Below, in pieces: positions 13,978-21,212 of a stretch of DNA of 36,504 nt. The position numbers and the translations under genes were made by a program. The stretch is taken from assembly GCA_028714275.1 (NCBI GenBank), contig JAQTMP010000002.1, positions 1 to 36,504 of the forward strand, in the 5' to 3' direction. The notes under the pieces were generated by a model. It saw nothing but the letters and a program-made list of their open reading frames with translations. It was not told where the DNA came from and did not search any database. Source of the stretch: Candidatus Paceibacterota bacterium (GTDB lineage: Bacteria; Patescibacteriota; Minisyncoccia; Phycocordibacterales; CAINVO01). The number at the start of each line of letters is the position of its first letter. Within the stretch, counting starts at the first letter, position 1.

Positions 13978-16473
13978 ATGCCAAAAAATTCCGCGGAAAA
14001 TCCGAAACATCAGAATGAAAATAATTTGCGTGTCCAAGGTATTGGCAGCGAGCAGATTTCTCCTCGCAACCTGACTATCGAAATGAAAGAGTCGTATATA
14101 GACTACGCTATGTCAGTGATCACGGAGCGTGCCTTGCCTGATGTACGTGACGGACTCAAGCCGGTACATAGACGTATTTTGTATGCCATGCATGAGCGCG
14201 GCCTGACTTCTTCAGCCAAGTTTCGTAAATCAGCCTTCGTAGTCGGTGAAGTGATGGGAAATTATCACCCTCATGGAGACGCGTCTATTTATGATGCACT
14301 TGTAAACATGGCGCAGGATTTTTCCTTGCGCTATCCGCTCGTCTTTGGTCAAGGAAACTTTGGAAACATTGACGGAGACTCAGCGGCGGCTATGCGTTAT
14401 ACCGAAGCTCGCATGGCTCGGATCACTTCAGAGCTTTTGCGAGATATTGAAAAACAGACAGTCGACTATCGTCCCAATTATGACGGTTCACGCAAAGAGC
14501 CGACTGTCTTGCCGACGGCGGTGCCCAATCTCTTGCTCAACGGTGTCCTCGGTATCGCCGTCGGCATGGCCACCAACATTCCTCCGCACAATCTCGGTGA
14601 GCTTGTGGATGCGACCGCTCATCTACTCGCCAATAAAGACGCTACTACTGACGACTTGCTCCAGTTTGTCAAAGGTCCGGATTTTCCTACAGGCGGTGTG
14701 ATCTATGGAGAAAAAGACATTGCGCATGCCTATATCCACGGTCGTGGCGGCGTGGTGGTGCGCGGAGAAGCTGAAATTGTTGAAGACAAAGTAGGCCATT
14801 CAAAAATTATCATCACGTCAATCCCATACCGTGTCAACAAATCTTCCTTGATGGAATCCATCGCTGAGCTTGTGCGCGAGAAAAAACTCGAAGGCATCAA
14901 AGACCTGAGAGATGAATCCACCAAGGACATTCGCATTGCTATCGAGCTCAAGAGTGGCAGCTATCCTCAAAATGTCCTCAACTTTTTATACAAGCACACT
15001 CAGCTTGAAACCACTTTCCATTTCAATATGGTGGCCCTGGTGGACGGAGTTCCTCAGACCCTTTCTCTCAAGAGCTGTCTCGAAGAGTTCATCGGCCACC
15101 GAAAAGTAGTCATTCGTCGTCGCACGGAATTTGATCTCGCTAAGGCTAAAGCCCGCGAACATATTTTACTTGGTTTGAAAAAAGCGCTTGATCATATCGA
15201 CGCCATCATCAAGCTGATCAAAGCTTCAAAAGATACTCCGACCGCTCACCTCAACTTGATGAAGGAATTTAAGTTTTCTGATTTACAGGCGGCGGCGATC
15301 CTCGATATGAAGCTCCAGCGTCTCGCCGGCCTTGAGCGCAAAAAAATCGAGGAAGAGCTCAAAGCCATGCAGCTTTTGATTTCGGACCTCGAAGATATTT
15401 TGAAAAATACCAAGCGTATCCCAGCTATTATCAAAGACGAGCTCGCCGAAGTCCGCGCTAAATACGCTGATGTTCGCAAGACTCGGGTGGTCAAGCATCA
15501 TGCCAAGAATTTTTCGGTAGAGGATTTGATCCCTGATGAGGAAAGCGTGCTAGTCCTCACTTCTGGCGGCTACATCAAACGGACTGATCCAGATGAATAT
15601 CGCAAACAAAAGCGCGGAGGAGTGGGTGTCGTAGATCTTGATACCAAAGAAGAAGACTTTATCACTCACTTTTTGACGGCGTCAGCCCACAGTGATTTGC
15701 TTTTCTTTACTGATAAAGGCAAAGCCTATCAGATCAAGATGTATGATATTCCGGAAGGCAAGCGAGCCACTCGAGGCAAGTCCATTATGAATTTCCTCGC
15801 TCTTTCAGCTGAAGAAAAAATTACTTCCATCCTGCCCATGCCAAAAGAGATTAAAAAGGGTAGCGAGCTATCGCTCTTCTTGGTGACCAAAAATGGCACA
15901 GGCAAAAAAGTGGCCGCCGAAAGTTTTCACGATGTTCGTCGCAGCGGCATCATTGCCATCCGTCTCGATGCCGGCGATGACCTAGTCTCAGCTTCATTTG
16001 TGGAAAAAGGCGACGACATGATCGTGGTCAGTTCTGATGCACAGTCGATTCGTTTCAAGGAGTCAGACGTGCGTGAAATGGGACGAGGGGCCGGAGGTGT
16101 GCGCGTGATGAAAATTGATAAAGGTGAACATGTGGTGGGAGCTAATGTCATTAAAAAAACTACCGCGGGTGACGCCAGTATTTTGACCGTTTCTGGCAAT
16201 GGCTATGGCAAGAAAACTCCTCTCAAAGAATACAAAACCCAAAACCGTGGCGGCTCGGGCATCAAAACTTCCAAAGTGACTCCAAAGACTGGCGCTCTTA
16301 TTGCAGCTATCATCGTCACTCCCGAGCTCGAAGAAGCCGTGGCTATTTCTAAAAAATCCCAGGTCATCCGTTGCGGTCTCGGTGAAATCGCGACCCTAGG
16401 ACGCGATACTCAAGGTGTGCGTATTATGAAGCTCCGAGAAGGAGACGGTATAGCATCATTAATTTGTCTATAG
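13978..16473 (+). CDS. gyrA: DNA gyrase subunit A
   Basis: An 831-aa type II topoisomerase A subunit. The breakage-reunion domain (about residues 30-510) carries the catalytic Tyr141 in AAMRYTEARM, and HPHGDASIYDAL (97-108) is the quinolone region. The C-terminal beta-pinwheel includes the GyrA box QKRGGVG, which favours GyrA over ParC. Full length. At the site equivalent to E. coli Ser83 it has Ala102, with Ser next to it, and Asp106 matches Asp87. The N-terminal 25 residues are a polar extension. No SD. The branched elements C and D follow. Confidence 0.96.
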   Translation: MPKNSAENPKHQNENNLRVQGIGSEQISPRNLTIEMKESYIDYAMSVITERALPDVRDGLKPVHRRILYAMHERGLTSSAKFRKSAFVVGEVMGNYHPHGDASIYDALVNMAQDFSLRYPLVFGQGNFGNIDGDSAAAMRYTEARMARITSELLRDIEKQTVDYRPNYDGSRKEPTVLPTAVPNLLLNGVLGIAVGMATNIPPHNLGELVDATAHLLANKDATTDDLLQFVKGPDFPTGGVIYGEKDIAHAYIHGRGGVVVRGEAEIVEDKVGHSKIIITSIPYRVNKSSLMESIAELVREKKLEGIKDLRDESTKDIRIAIELKSGSYPQNVLNFLYKHTQLETTFHFNMVALVDGVPQTLSLKSCLEEFIGHRKVVIRRRTEFDLAKAKAREHILLGLKKALDHIDAIIKLIKASKDTPTAHLNLMKEFKFSDLQAAAILDMKLQRLAGLERKKIEEELKAMQLLISDLEDILKNTKRIPAIIKDELAEVRAKYADVRKTRVVKHHAKNFSVEDLIPDEESVLVLTSGGYIKRTDPDEYRKQKRGGVGVVDLDTKEEDFITHFLTASAHSDLLFFTDKGKAYQIKMYDIPEGKRATRGKSIMNFLALSAEEKITSILPMPKEIKKGSELSLFLVTKNGTGKKVAAESFHDVRRSGIIAIRLDAGDDLVSASFVEKGDDMIVVSSDAQSIRFKESDVREMGRGAGGVRVMKIDKGEHVVGANVIKKTTAGDASILTVSGNGYGKKTPLKEYKTQNRGGSGIKTSKVTPKTGALIAAIIVTPELEEAVAISKKSQVIRCGLGEIATLGRDTQGVRIMKLREGDGIASLICL

Positions 16474-16484
16474 ACATTCATATC

Positions 16485-16641
16485 AATTCTCTTTCGACAC
16501 ATACACTAAAGCCACACGCATATTTTTCTGCTGAAAAATTGCTCTGCTCGCGCCGTCGTACCACAAGGGCACTTCTTGTTTGATAAATCAAACAATGTCG
16601 CGCTGCGCAAGGTGTTTTAGTGTATGTATCTACAGAGAATT
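16485..16641. repeat. Branched inverted-repeat element C, after gyrA
   Basis: Outer arms AATTCTCT/AGAGAATT (16485-16492, 16634-16641) and ACATACACTAAA/TTTAGTGTATGT (16499-16510, 16616-16627) enclose two hairpins. These are ATTTTTC-tgct-GAAAAAT (16522-16539) and TTGTTTGA-taaa-TCAAACAA (16576-16595). The minus strand shares CTTGCGCAG, CGGCGC(C)GAGCAGAGCA, CAGCAGA and GCGTGT with element B. It begins 12 nt after the gyrA stop. Relative to the upstream gene it has the same orientation as B after rpsA. It carries one extra hairpin of about 35 nt. Confidence 0.68.
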
Positions 16642-16662
16642 AAGCTAATTATTTAATATAGT

Positions 16663-16783
16663 AATTTTCCGTAGACTCATACACCTAAAAGAGACTCACG
16701 GAGGACGACGGTCCGAGTGTGAGGAAAAAAGTCAGTAGACTTTTTATCCGTGCTCTTTTAGGTGTATGAGTCGAAGGAAAATT
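16663..16783. repeat. Branched inverted-repeat element D, before the methyltransferase gene
   Basis: A perfect 20-bp stem (16674-16693 with 16753-16772) is flanked by AATTTTCC/GGAAAATT (16663-16670, 16776-16783) and extended inward by CACGG/CCGTG. It encloses GGAC-gacg-GTCC (16703-16714) and AAAAAGTC-agta-GACTTTTT (16726-16745). It has the same order of hairpins as element B on the same strand and a diverged core (CGGTCCGAG). It ends about 5 nt before the -10 of the next gene. Its outer arm resembles that of C (CATACAC-CTAAA). Confidence 0.68.
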
Positions 16784-16787
16784 GGTA

Positions 16788-16793
16788 TATAAT
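16788..16793 (+). promoter_or_regulatory. -10 box of the methyltransferase gene
   Basis: A consensus TATAAT ends 6 nt before ATG 16800, which fits a leaderless transcript. The right arm of element D occupies the -35 region. Confidence 0.5.
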
Positions 16794-16799
16794 ATGCTC

Positions 16800-17342
16800 A
16801 TGTTCGCTAATCCCAAAAAACACATCGCCAAAGCTTATATAGGTGAAGGCATGATTGTGGTGGATTTTGGTGCGGCCGCGGGCTACCATGTTTTTGAAGC
16901 AGCGAAAAAAGTAGGCGAGTATGGAAAAATTTATGCACTTGATGTCCAGACTGATCTTTTGCGGCGGATAAAAAATGAAGCCGACAGACAGGGCCTAAAA
17001 AATATTGAGATCATTCATGCCAATGTTGAAAGAGAAAACGGCAGCGGTCTGATGGAGCATTCTGTCGATCGAGTTTTTATAATCAATCGTCTCTTTCAGG
17101 CGGATGACAACGCCTCTCGGGTCAGAATGTTTAATGAGGCACTTCGTATCCTAAAACCCACGGGCAAACTAGTCGTCGTCGACTGGCTCGCATCTTTTGG
17201 TCACCTTGGGCCGCATCCCGATCAGGTGATTAGCCGGGATGAAGCTGCCACGCTGGGACGTCAAAATAGTTTTGTTTTAGAAAAAGAATTTCCAGCAGGG
17301 GATCACCACTACGGTCTACTATTCACACCCATCAAGAAATAG
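16800..17342 (+). CDS. Class I SAM-dependent methyltransferase
   Basis: A 180-aa Rossmann-fold methyltransferase. Motif I VVDFGAAAGYH is at about residues 20-30, with acidic motif II YALDVQ near 47-52. The post-II VEREN and VDRVFIINRLFQ strand and a motif IV/V-like ILKPTGKLVVVDW segment follow. The substrate is unknown; the closest general pattern is the UbiE/Methyltransf_11 type. ATG 16800 is chosen because TATAAT lies 6 nt upstream; the ATG at 16794 abuts the -10 box. Its promoter abuts element D. Confidence 0.85.
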   Translation: MFANPKKHIAKAYIGEGMIVVDFGAAAGYHVFEAAKKVGEYGKIYALDVQTDLLRRIKNEADRQGLKNIEIIHANVERENGSGLMEHSVDRVFIINRLFQADDNASRVRMFNEALRILKPTGKLVVVDWLASFGHLGPHPDQVISRDEAATLGRQNSFVLEKEFPAGDHHYGLLFTPIKK

Positions 17343-17403
17343 CCCTAGGTTATTCGTTTTTAATACGGTACAATTAAAGTACAAAAGCTAGATTGCACAG
17401 ATA

Positions 17404-17409
17404 TATTAT
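17404..17409 (+). promoter_or_regulatory. -10 box of the solute-binding protein gene
   Basis: TATTAT ends 6 nt before ATG 17416. A second candidate, TACAAT at 17369-17374, would give a leader of about 35 nt instead. Confidence 0.35.
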
Positions 17410-17415
17410 CAATTC

Positions 17416-18705
17416 ATGAGCGCATTTAAACTAGTGACGATTGGCGTTTTTCTCCTCTTGATCATAGGAGGGGTTTTGGTTTTTGCCCGCCTCGGTACCT
17501 CGGGCAACAGCGGTCCCGGTTCGCAGGTAGTCATTTGGGGGACTTTGCCTGAGGTTACGATCAACAACATAATCCGAGACGTCAATCAAAAGTCAGCGGT
17601 GATCAATGCCACCTATGCCCAGATTGATCCAGCAAATTTTGATACAATATTGGTCAACGCTTTGGCAGAGGGTAAAGGCCCCGATGTGGTTTTGATTCCT
17701 GAGTCTGAGATTGCCAAAGATCAGAACAAACTTTTCACCATTCCATTTACCAGTTACCCGGAAAGGACTTTCAAAGATACTTTTGTCAGCGAGGGTGAGC
17801 TTTTTTTGACAGCCAATGGAGTGCTCGGTATTCCATTTTCGATCGATCCTTTGGTGATGTATTGGAATCGGGATATTTTTTCGTCCGCGGGACTAGCCAA
17901 TCCGCCAGCTTATTGGAGTGACATCCCCGCTATTGCTCCCAAAATAATTCAGATTGACCAGGCTTCACATATCAAGCAATCGCTCATTTCTTTTGGCGAA
18001 ACCGCCAATGTCACGCACGCTAAAGAAATTTTAGCGGCTCTTTTTCTCCAGTCTGGCAACCCAATTGTCATTCGTGACGCTCAGTCTGGCAGCTTGGTTT
18101 CAGTTTTAGATCAAAAAAATGATACGACCGGCGCGACCGCAGGATCGGTAATAGATTTTTATACCCAGTTTGCAGATCCCACCAACAAGTTTTATTCCTG
18201 GAGTCGGTCTTTGCCGGCATCCAAGGATGATTTTCTAGCCGGCAACTTGGCTCTTTATGTCGGTTATGCCAGTGAAGCATCTGATTTACAAGCTAAAAAT
18301 CCCAATCTCAATTTTGACGTGGCTCCTCTTCCTCAGCCAAGTCCGAGTGCCAACAAGATTACTTATGGAAAACTCAGTGCTTTTGCCATCACTAAAAGTT
18401 CAAAAAACATTGCAGGGTCTTTGTCGACTATTTTTGCTTTGACCAGTCCAGCCTCTATTACAACTTTGACAAATACACTCAATCTGCCTCCGGTCCGACG
18501 TGATCTTTTGGCCCAAAATCCAGGCAATGCTAACCTCACGGTTTTTTATCAATCAGCTTTGCAGAGCCGCGGCTGGTATGATCCGGATCCAGCTAAGAGC
18601 GACGATATTTTTCAGACTATGATACAATCAGTATCGACCAACAGCCGTCATTCGAGTGAGGCAGCGGCGGATGCCAGGGCCGAAATCCAGGACTTGCTAA
18701 AGTAA
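17416..18705 (+). CDS. Extracellular solute-binding protein (ABC family 1-like)
   Basis: A 429-aa exported protein. An uncleaved or cleaved N-terminal helix (about residues 5-24) is followed by VVIWGTLPEVTINNIIRDVN, the opening strand of family 1 (MalE-like) binding proteins. ..LAEGKGPDVVLIPESEIA and GIPFSIDPLVMYWNRDIFSSAGL also match, with late KSSKNIAGSLSTIFALTSP and a C-terminal helix. No lipobox Cys is visible, so it is probably membrane-anchored. No ABC permease is nearby. It precedes the pilin-like cluster by 43 nt, so it may be cotranscribed. Confidence 0.82.
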   Translation: MSAFKLVTIGVFLLLIIGGVLVFARLGTSGNSGPGSQVVIWGTLPEVTINNIIRDVNQKSAVINATYAQIDPANFDTILVNALAEGKGPDVVLIPESEIAKDQNKLFTIPFTSYPERTFKDTFVSEGELFLTANGVLGIPFSIDPLVMYWNRDIFSSAGLANPPAYWSDIPAIAPKIIQIDQASHIKQSLISFGETANVTHAKEILAALFLQSGNPIVIRDAQSGSLVSVLDQKNDTTGATAGSVIDFYTQFADPTNKFYSWSRSLPASKDDFLAGNLALYVGYASEASDLQAKNPNLNFDVAPLPQPSPSANKITYGKLSAFAITKSSKNIAGSLSTIFALTSPASITTLTNTLNLPPVRRDLLAQNPGNANLTVFYQSALQSRGWYDPDPAKSDDIFQTMIQSVSTNSRHSSEAAADARAEIQDLLK

Positions 18706-18748
18706 AGTAGCTAAAATAAGTAAAAAGCGAATTGCCGAAGTAAAAAAA

Positions 18749-19126
18749 ATGAAATTTTTAAAAAAAATTAAGAATCAGACCAAAAAATATTTTTATCAGT
18801 TTTCAGGATCGAGTCTGGTAGTGACCAATCTGTCCTTGCCTTGTTTTAGTAAAGATGGGGGCTGTGACTTCAACGACCTCATGCAGCTTGCCAGCAATTT
18901 TATCAGTTTTGTACTGTATCTCGCCACTTTGATAGCGGTCTTTCTTTTTATTTATGCCGGGGCGATGTACATTTTTTCCGCCGGCGACAGTGGCAAGATC
19001 AGCAAGGCCCACGGCATTTTTACCAGTACGGCCATCGGTATGGTCATTGCTTTTGCGGCGTGGCTGATCGTGCAGTTTATCCTGGTCAAGCTGGGAGTCA
19101 AGGTGGATTTTATCCTAGTTAAATAA
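18749..19126 (+). CDS. Pilin-like two-helix membrane protein 1
   Basis: A 125-aa protein. The basic N-terminus is followed by CFSKDGGCDFNDLMQLA and two membrane helices (about residues 50-74 and 88-113) separated by FSAGDSGKISKAHGIF. The FIYAGAMYI...GDS.KI.KAH pattern matches the T4SS-pilin/TrbC-VirB2-like family common in Parcubacteria. It is the first of five tandem paralogue-like genes. A-rich leader, no SD. The role may be a pilus or pore subunit, but that is not established. Confidence 0.72.
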   Translation: MKFLKKIKNQTKKYFYQFSGSSLVVTNLSLPCFSKDGGCDFNDLMQLASNFISFVLYLATLIAVFLFIYAGAMYIFSAGDSGKISKAHGIFTSTAIGMVIAFAAWLIVQFILVKLGVKVDFILVK

Positions 19127-19149
19127 TTAATAAATATTATAAATAATTT

Positions 19150-19554
19150 ATGACTAAAAAACTTATTCACTTTTTAAGAATAACTCTAGGGGTCCTGATA
19201 CTTACTATCGTTCCTGCCGGTTTTATTTTTGCACAGTCTGCATCAGGGGGTGGAAGTAATAGTGGAAACGGGGGAGGTTCAAATGGTCCCACACTCATCA
19301 ATCCACTCACTGGCTCGGACAGCCTTTCTTCTTTCCTTGATCAAATTCTCACCGTCGTAATAGACATCGGGGCTGTGGTGATTGTTTTCTTTATTATTTA
19401 CGCAGGTTTTCTTTATGTGACGGCGAGGGGAAGTGAAGAACAAATTAAAAAAGCGCACATGACTTTGACCTGGACGGTGGTCGGGGCGGCTGTCATCCTG
19501 GGAGCCAAAGTCATTTCAGCCGCTATTTCAGGCACCGTCGGAGCCTTAAAATAA
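19150..19554 (+). CDS. Pilin-like two-helix membrane protein 2
   Basis: A 134-aa protein with a clear signal peptide (about residues 1-28, ending VPAGFIFAQS). A Gly/Ser/Asn-rich linker precedes NPLTGSDSLSSFLDQIL. Two membrane helices lie at about 68-92 and 107-130 around RGSEEQIKKAHMTL. The FYxTARGSEEQIKKAH motif is the clearest T4SS-pilin match in the cluster. It lies 23 nt after paralogue 1. No SD. Confidence 0.78.
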   Translation: MTKKLIHFLRITLGVLILTIVPAGFIFAQSASGGGSNSGNGGGSNGPTLINPLTGSDSLSSFLDQILTVVIDIGAVVIVFFIIYAGFLYVTARGSEEQIKKAHMTLTWTVVGAAVILGAKVISAAISGTVGALK

Positions 19555-19578
19555 TTATTAAAATTTTCTAAAAAAATT

Positions 19579-19884
19579 ATGCAACCAAGTTCTCAAGTCG
19601 CAGCAAGTGGTTCAATTGGCAGTTTCAACGATGCCGTTCAGCTGGTCTACACTGCTATCAACCAGCTCCTGCCGCTAATTATCAGTTTGACGCTCCTAGT
19701 CTTTATCTGGGGTATCTTTAAGTTTGTGCTTGGAGGGGATAGTGAAGAAAAACGGACTGAAGGCCGGGCCTTTATGATCTATGGCATTATCGGACTGGCG
19801 GTGATGGTTTCGGTCTGGGGTCTTGTCCATATCCTCACCTCTACTCTTTTTGGGAGTGCTTTGATAGTGCCACAGCTCAAATAG
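19579..19884 (+). CDS. Pilin-like two-helix membrane protein 3
   Basis: A 101-aa protein without a signal peptide. Two membrane helices (about residues 29-50 and 66-90) flank FVLGGDSEEKRTEGRAFMIYG. It shares LLPLIISLTLLVFIWGIFKF and IIGLAVMVSVWGLV with paralogue 4, so the two are recent duplicates or strongly constrained. It lies 24 nt after paralogue 2. Confidence 0.72.
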   Translation: MQPSSQVAASGSIGSFNDAVQLVYTAINQLLPLIISLTLLVFIWGIFKFVLGGDSEEKRTEGRAFMIYGIIGLAVMVSVWGLVHILTSTLFGSALIVPQLK

Positions 19885-19896
19885 GCTATCCACACT

Positions 19897-19925
19897 TTGG
19901 CAAAAACAAGCTTTATTTCTATATA
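19897..19925 (+). promoter_or_regulatory. Internal promoter before pilin-like gene 4
   Basis: TTGGCA (19897-19902) and TATATA (19920-19925) are separated by 17 nt, with a leader of about 65 nt before ATG 19998. The 113-nt gap is the largest within the pilin-like cluster. Confidence 0.4.
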
Positions 19926-19997
19926 CAAAATTGCTAAAATAGAGTAGACTTTAGGGATTGAAGATAGTTAAAGAATTTATCAAGTAATTTATTTATA

Positions 19998-20381
19998 ATG
20001 AAAAAAACACTTATTAAGATTTCGACTCTTGCAGCGTTTGCCACTCCTTTCCTTGCATTGGCTCAGACTTCCGGTGCCAGCGGAGTTTTCTCACTTTTGG
20101 CTACAGCTACAGCCCTCATAAACCAGCTTTTGCCTTTCATCATTTCATTGACAGTGCTGGTTTTCCTTTGGGGTATTCTTATGTACGTTACTTCAGGGGC
20201 TGACACAGAAAAGCGGGCTGAAGCCCGAGGCTATATGATCTGGGGTATCATTGCTCTCTTTGTGATGGTCTCAGTCTGGGGTCTCGTCAACATCTTGGCA
20301 AAAAGTATTCCAGGTCTCGACAATACACCTATCAATGCTCCTAGTCTTCCAAACGTTGGTGGCACAGTGCGTACCTACTAA
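19998..20381 (+). CDS. Pilin-like two-helix membrane protein 4
   Basis: A 127-aa protein with a signal peptide (MKKTLIKISTLAAFATPFLALAQ). Two membrane helices (about residues 42-64 and 79-102) flank TSGADTEKRAEARGYMIWG. The segments LLPFIISLTVLVFLWGI and ALFVMVSVWGLVNIL are nearly those of paralogue 3. A Pro/Asn-rich tail follows. Confidence 0.76.
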   Translation: MKKTLIKISTLAAFATPFLALAQTSGASGVFSLLATATALINQLLPFIISLTVLVFLWGILMYVTSGADTEKRAEARGYMIWGIIALFVMVSVWGLVNILAKSIPGLDNTPINAPSLPNVGGTVRTY

Positions 20382-20390
20382 TCATTCTCG

Positions 20391-20672
20391 ATGCAAAAGG
20401 CTATCGATTTTATTCACAAAGTTGATCAGGTCATCGTCAACCCTCTTATCTTGTTGATGTTTGCTGTAGCTCTCTTGGTTTTCTTGTGGGGTGTCTTCGA
20501 ATTTGTCCGTAGCTCAGATAGTGATGATGCACGGGCTACAGGCCAGCGACATATGCTTTGGGGTATTGTCGGTCTGGCGATTATGATTTCCGCATTCGGA
20601 ATTGTAAACGTAATCATCGGGAGTATTCCTGGAGCTGATCGGACGGGGATTGATAACATTACAAATCAATAA
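20391..20672 (+). CDS. Pilin-like two-helix membrane protein 5
   Basis: A 93-aa protein without a signal peptide. Helices lie at about residues 17-38 and 53-76 around VRSSDSDDARATGQRHMLWG. The FLWGVFEFV and GIVGLAIMISAFGIVN segments align with paralogues 3 and 4. It begins 9 nt after paralogue 4, so the two are surely cotranscribed. No SD. Confidence 0.72.
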   Translation: MQKAIDFIHKVDQVIVNPLILLMFAVALLVFLWGVFEFVRSSDSDDARATGQRHMLWGIVGLAIMISAFGIVNVIIGSIPGADRTGIDNITNQ

Positions 20673-20730
20673 GCAATAAAATAATTAAAAAAATGGACGG
20701 AGAATAAAGTTTAGTGAAAATTAGTAAATA

Positions 20731-20780
20731 AAAAAGCGAGGAGGGGCAGTTGCACGAATGTGCAAGCCCTCCTCGCTTTT
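20731..20780. terminator. Bidirectional terminator between pilin cluster and SPFH operon
   Basis: AAAAGCGAGGAGGG pairs with CCCTCCTCGCTTTT, continuing into TTGCAC-gaat-GTGCAA. T-runs follow on both strands and are longer on the minus strand (TTTTTTATTT). It serves the converging transcripts. Confidence 0.8.
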
Positions 20781-20807
20781 GGTTGATTGTTTTGGTTGTG
20801 CCAGATT

Positions 20808-21212
20808 TTACTCTGGCCTGACGACATAGTTGACGGTTGCACTTCCTGGGCCAGTGGATTTGAACTCCACGGTCTTCAGGTCAGTGCTCAGATCAATATG
20901 CCCCACCACTGGCTGATCAGCTCCGCCGTTTTTTCGCAGCAGCAACTTGGCTGACTCCTCGGTGTCGAAGTCAAACCGATAGCCTGGCGGCACTCGGATT
21001 TCTGGACCATATTTTCCCTCGGGTGCGGTGTAGGTTTGCATTACCGCTGTAGGTGCTGCGACTGACGACAGGCCAGCATTTTTGGTGGCCGCGTGCGGCC
21101 TATGAGCTGCCGACTCCGCGCACCCTTTCAGGAACACGAAGAAGAAAATGATACCAAGGATGATCACGAGGACCGTTCCTACGGTACGGATTGTTTTTTG
21201 CAAGCCGCTCAT
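20808..21212 (-). CDS. Membrane-anchored hypothetical protein, partner of the SPFH-like gene
   Basis: A 134-aa protein with one N-terminal membrane helix (about residues 10-29, VGTVLVIILGIIFFFVFL) and a beta-rich domain. That domain (YGPEIRVPPGYRFDFDTEESAKLLLRK ... TVEFKSTGPGSATVNYVV) is probably outside the membrane. I recognise no family. Its ATG overlaps the stop of the upstream SPFH-like gene by 4 nt, and a strong SD (AGGAGGT, 5 nt spacing) lies within that gene, so translational coupling is likely. Confidence 0.65.
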   Translation of the reverse strand: MSGLQKTIRTVGTVLVIILGIIFFFVFLKGCAESAAHRPHAATKNAGLSSVAAPTAVMQTYTAPEGKYGPEIRVPPGYRFDFDTEESAKLLLRKNGGADQPVVGHIDLSTDLKTVEFKSTGPGSATVNYVVRPE

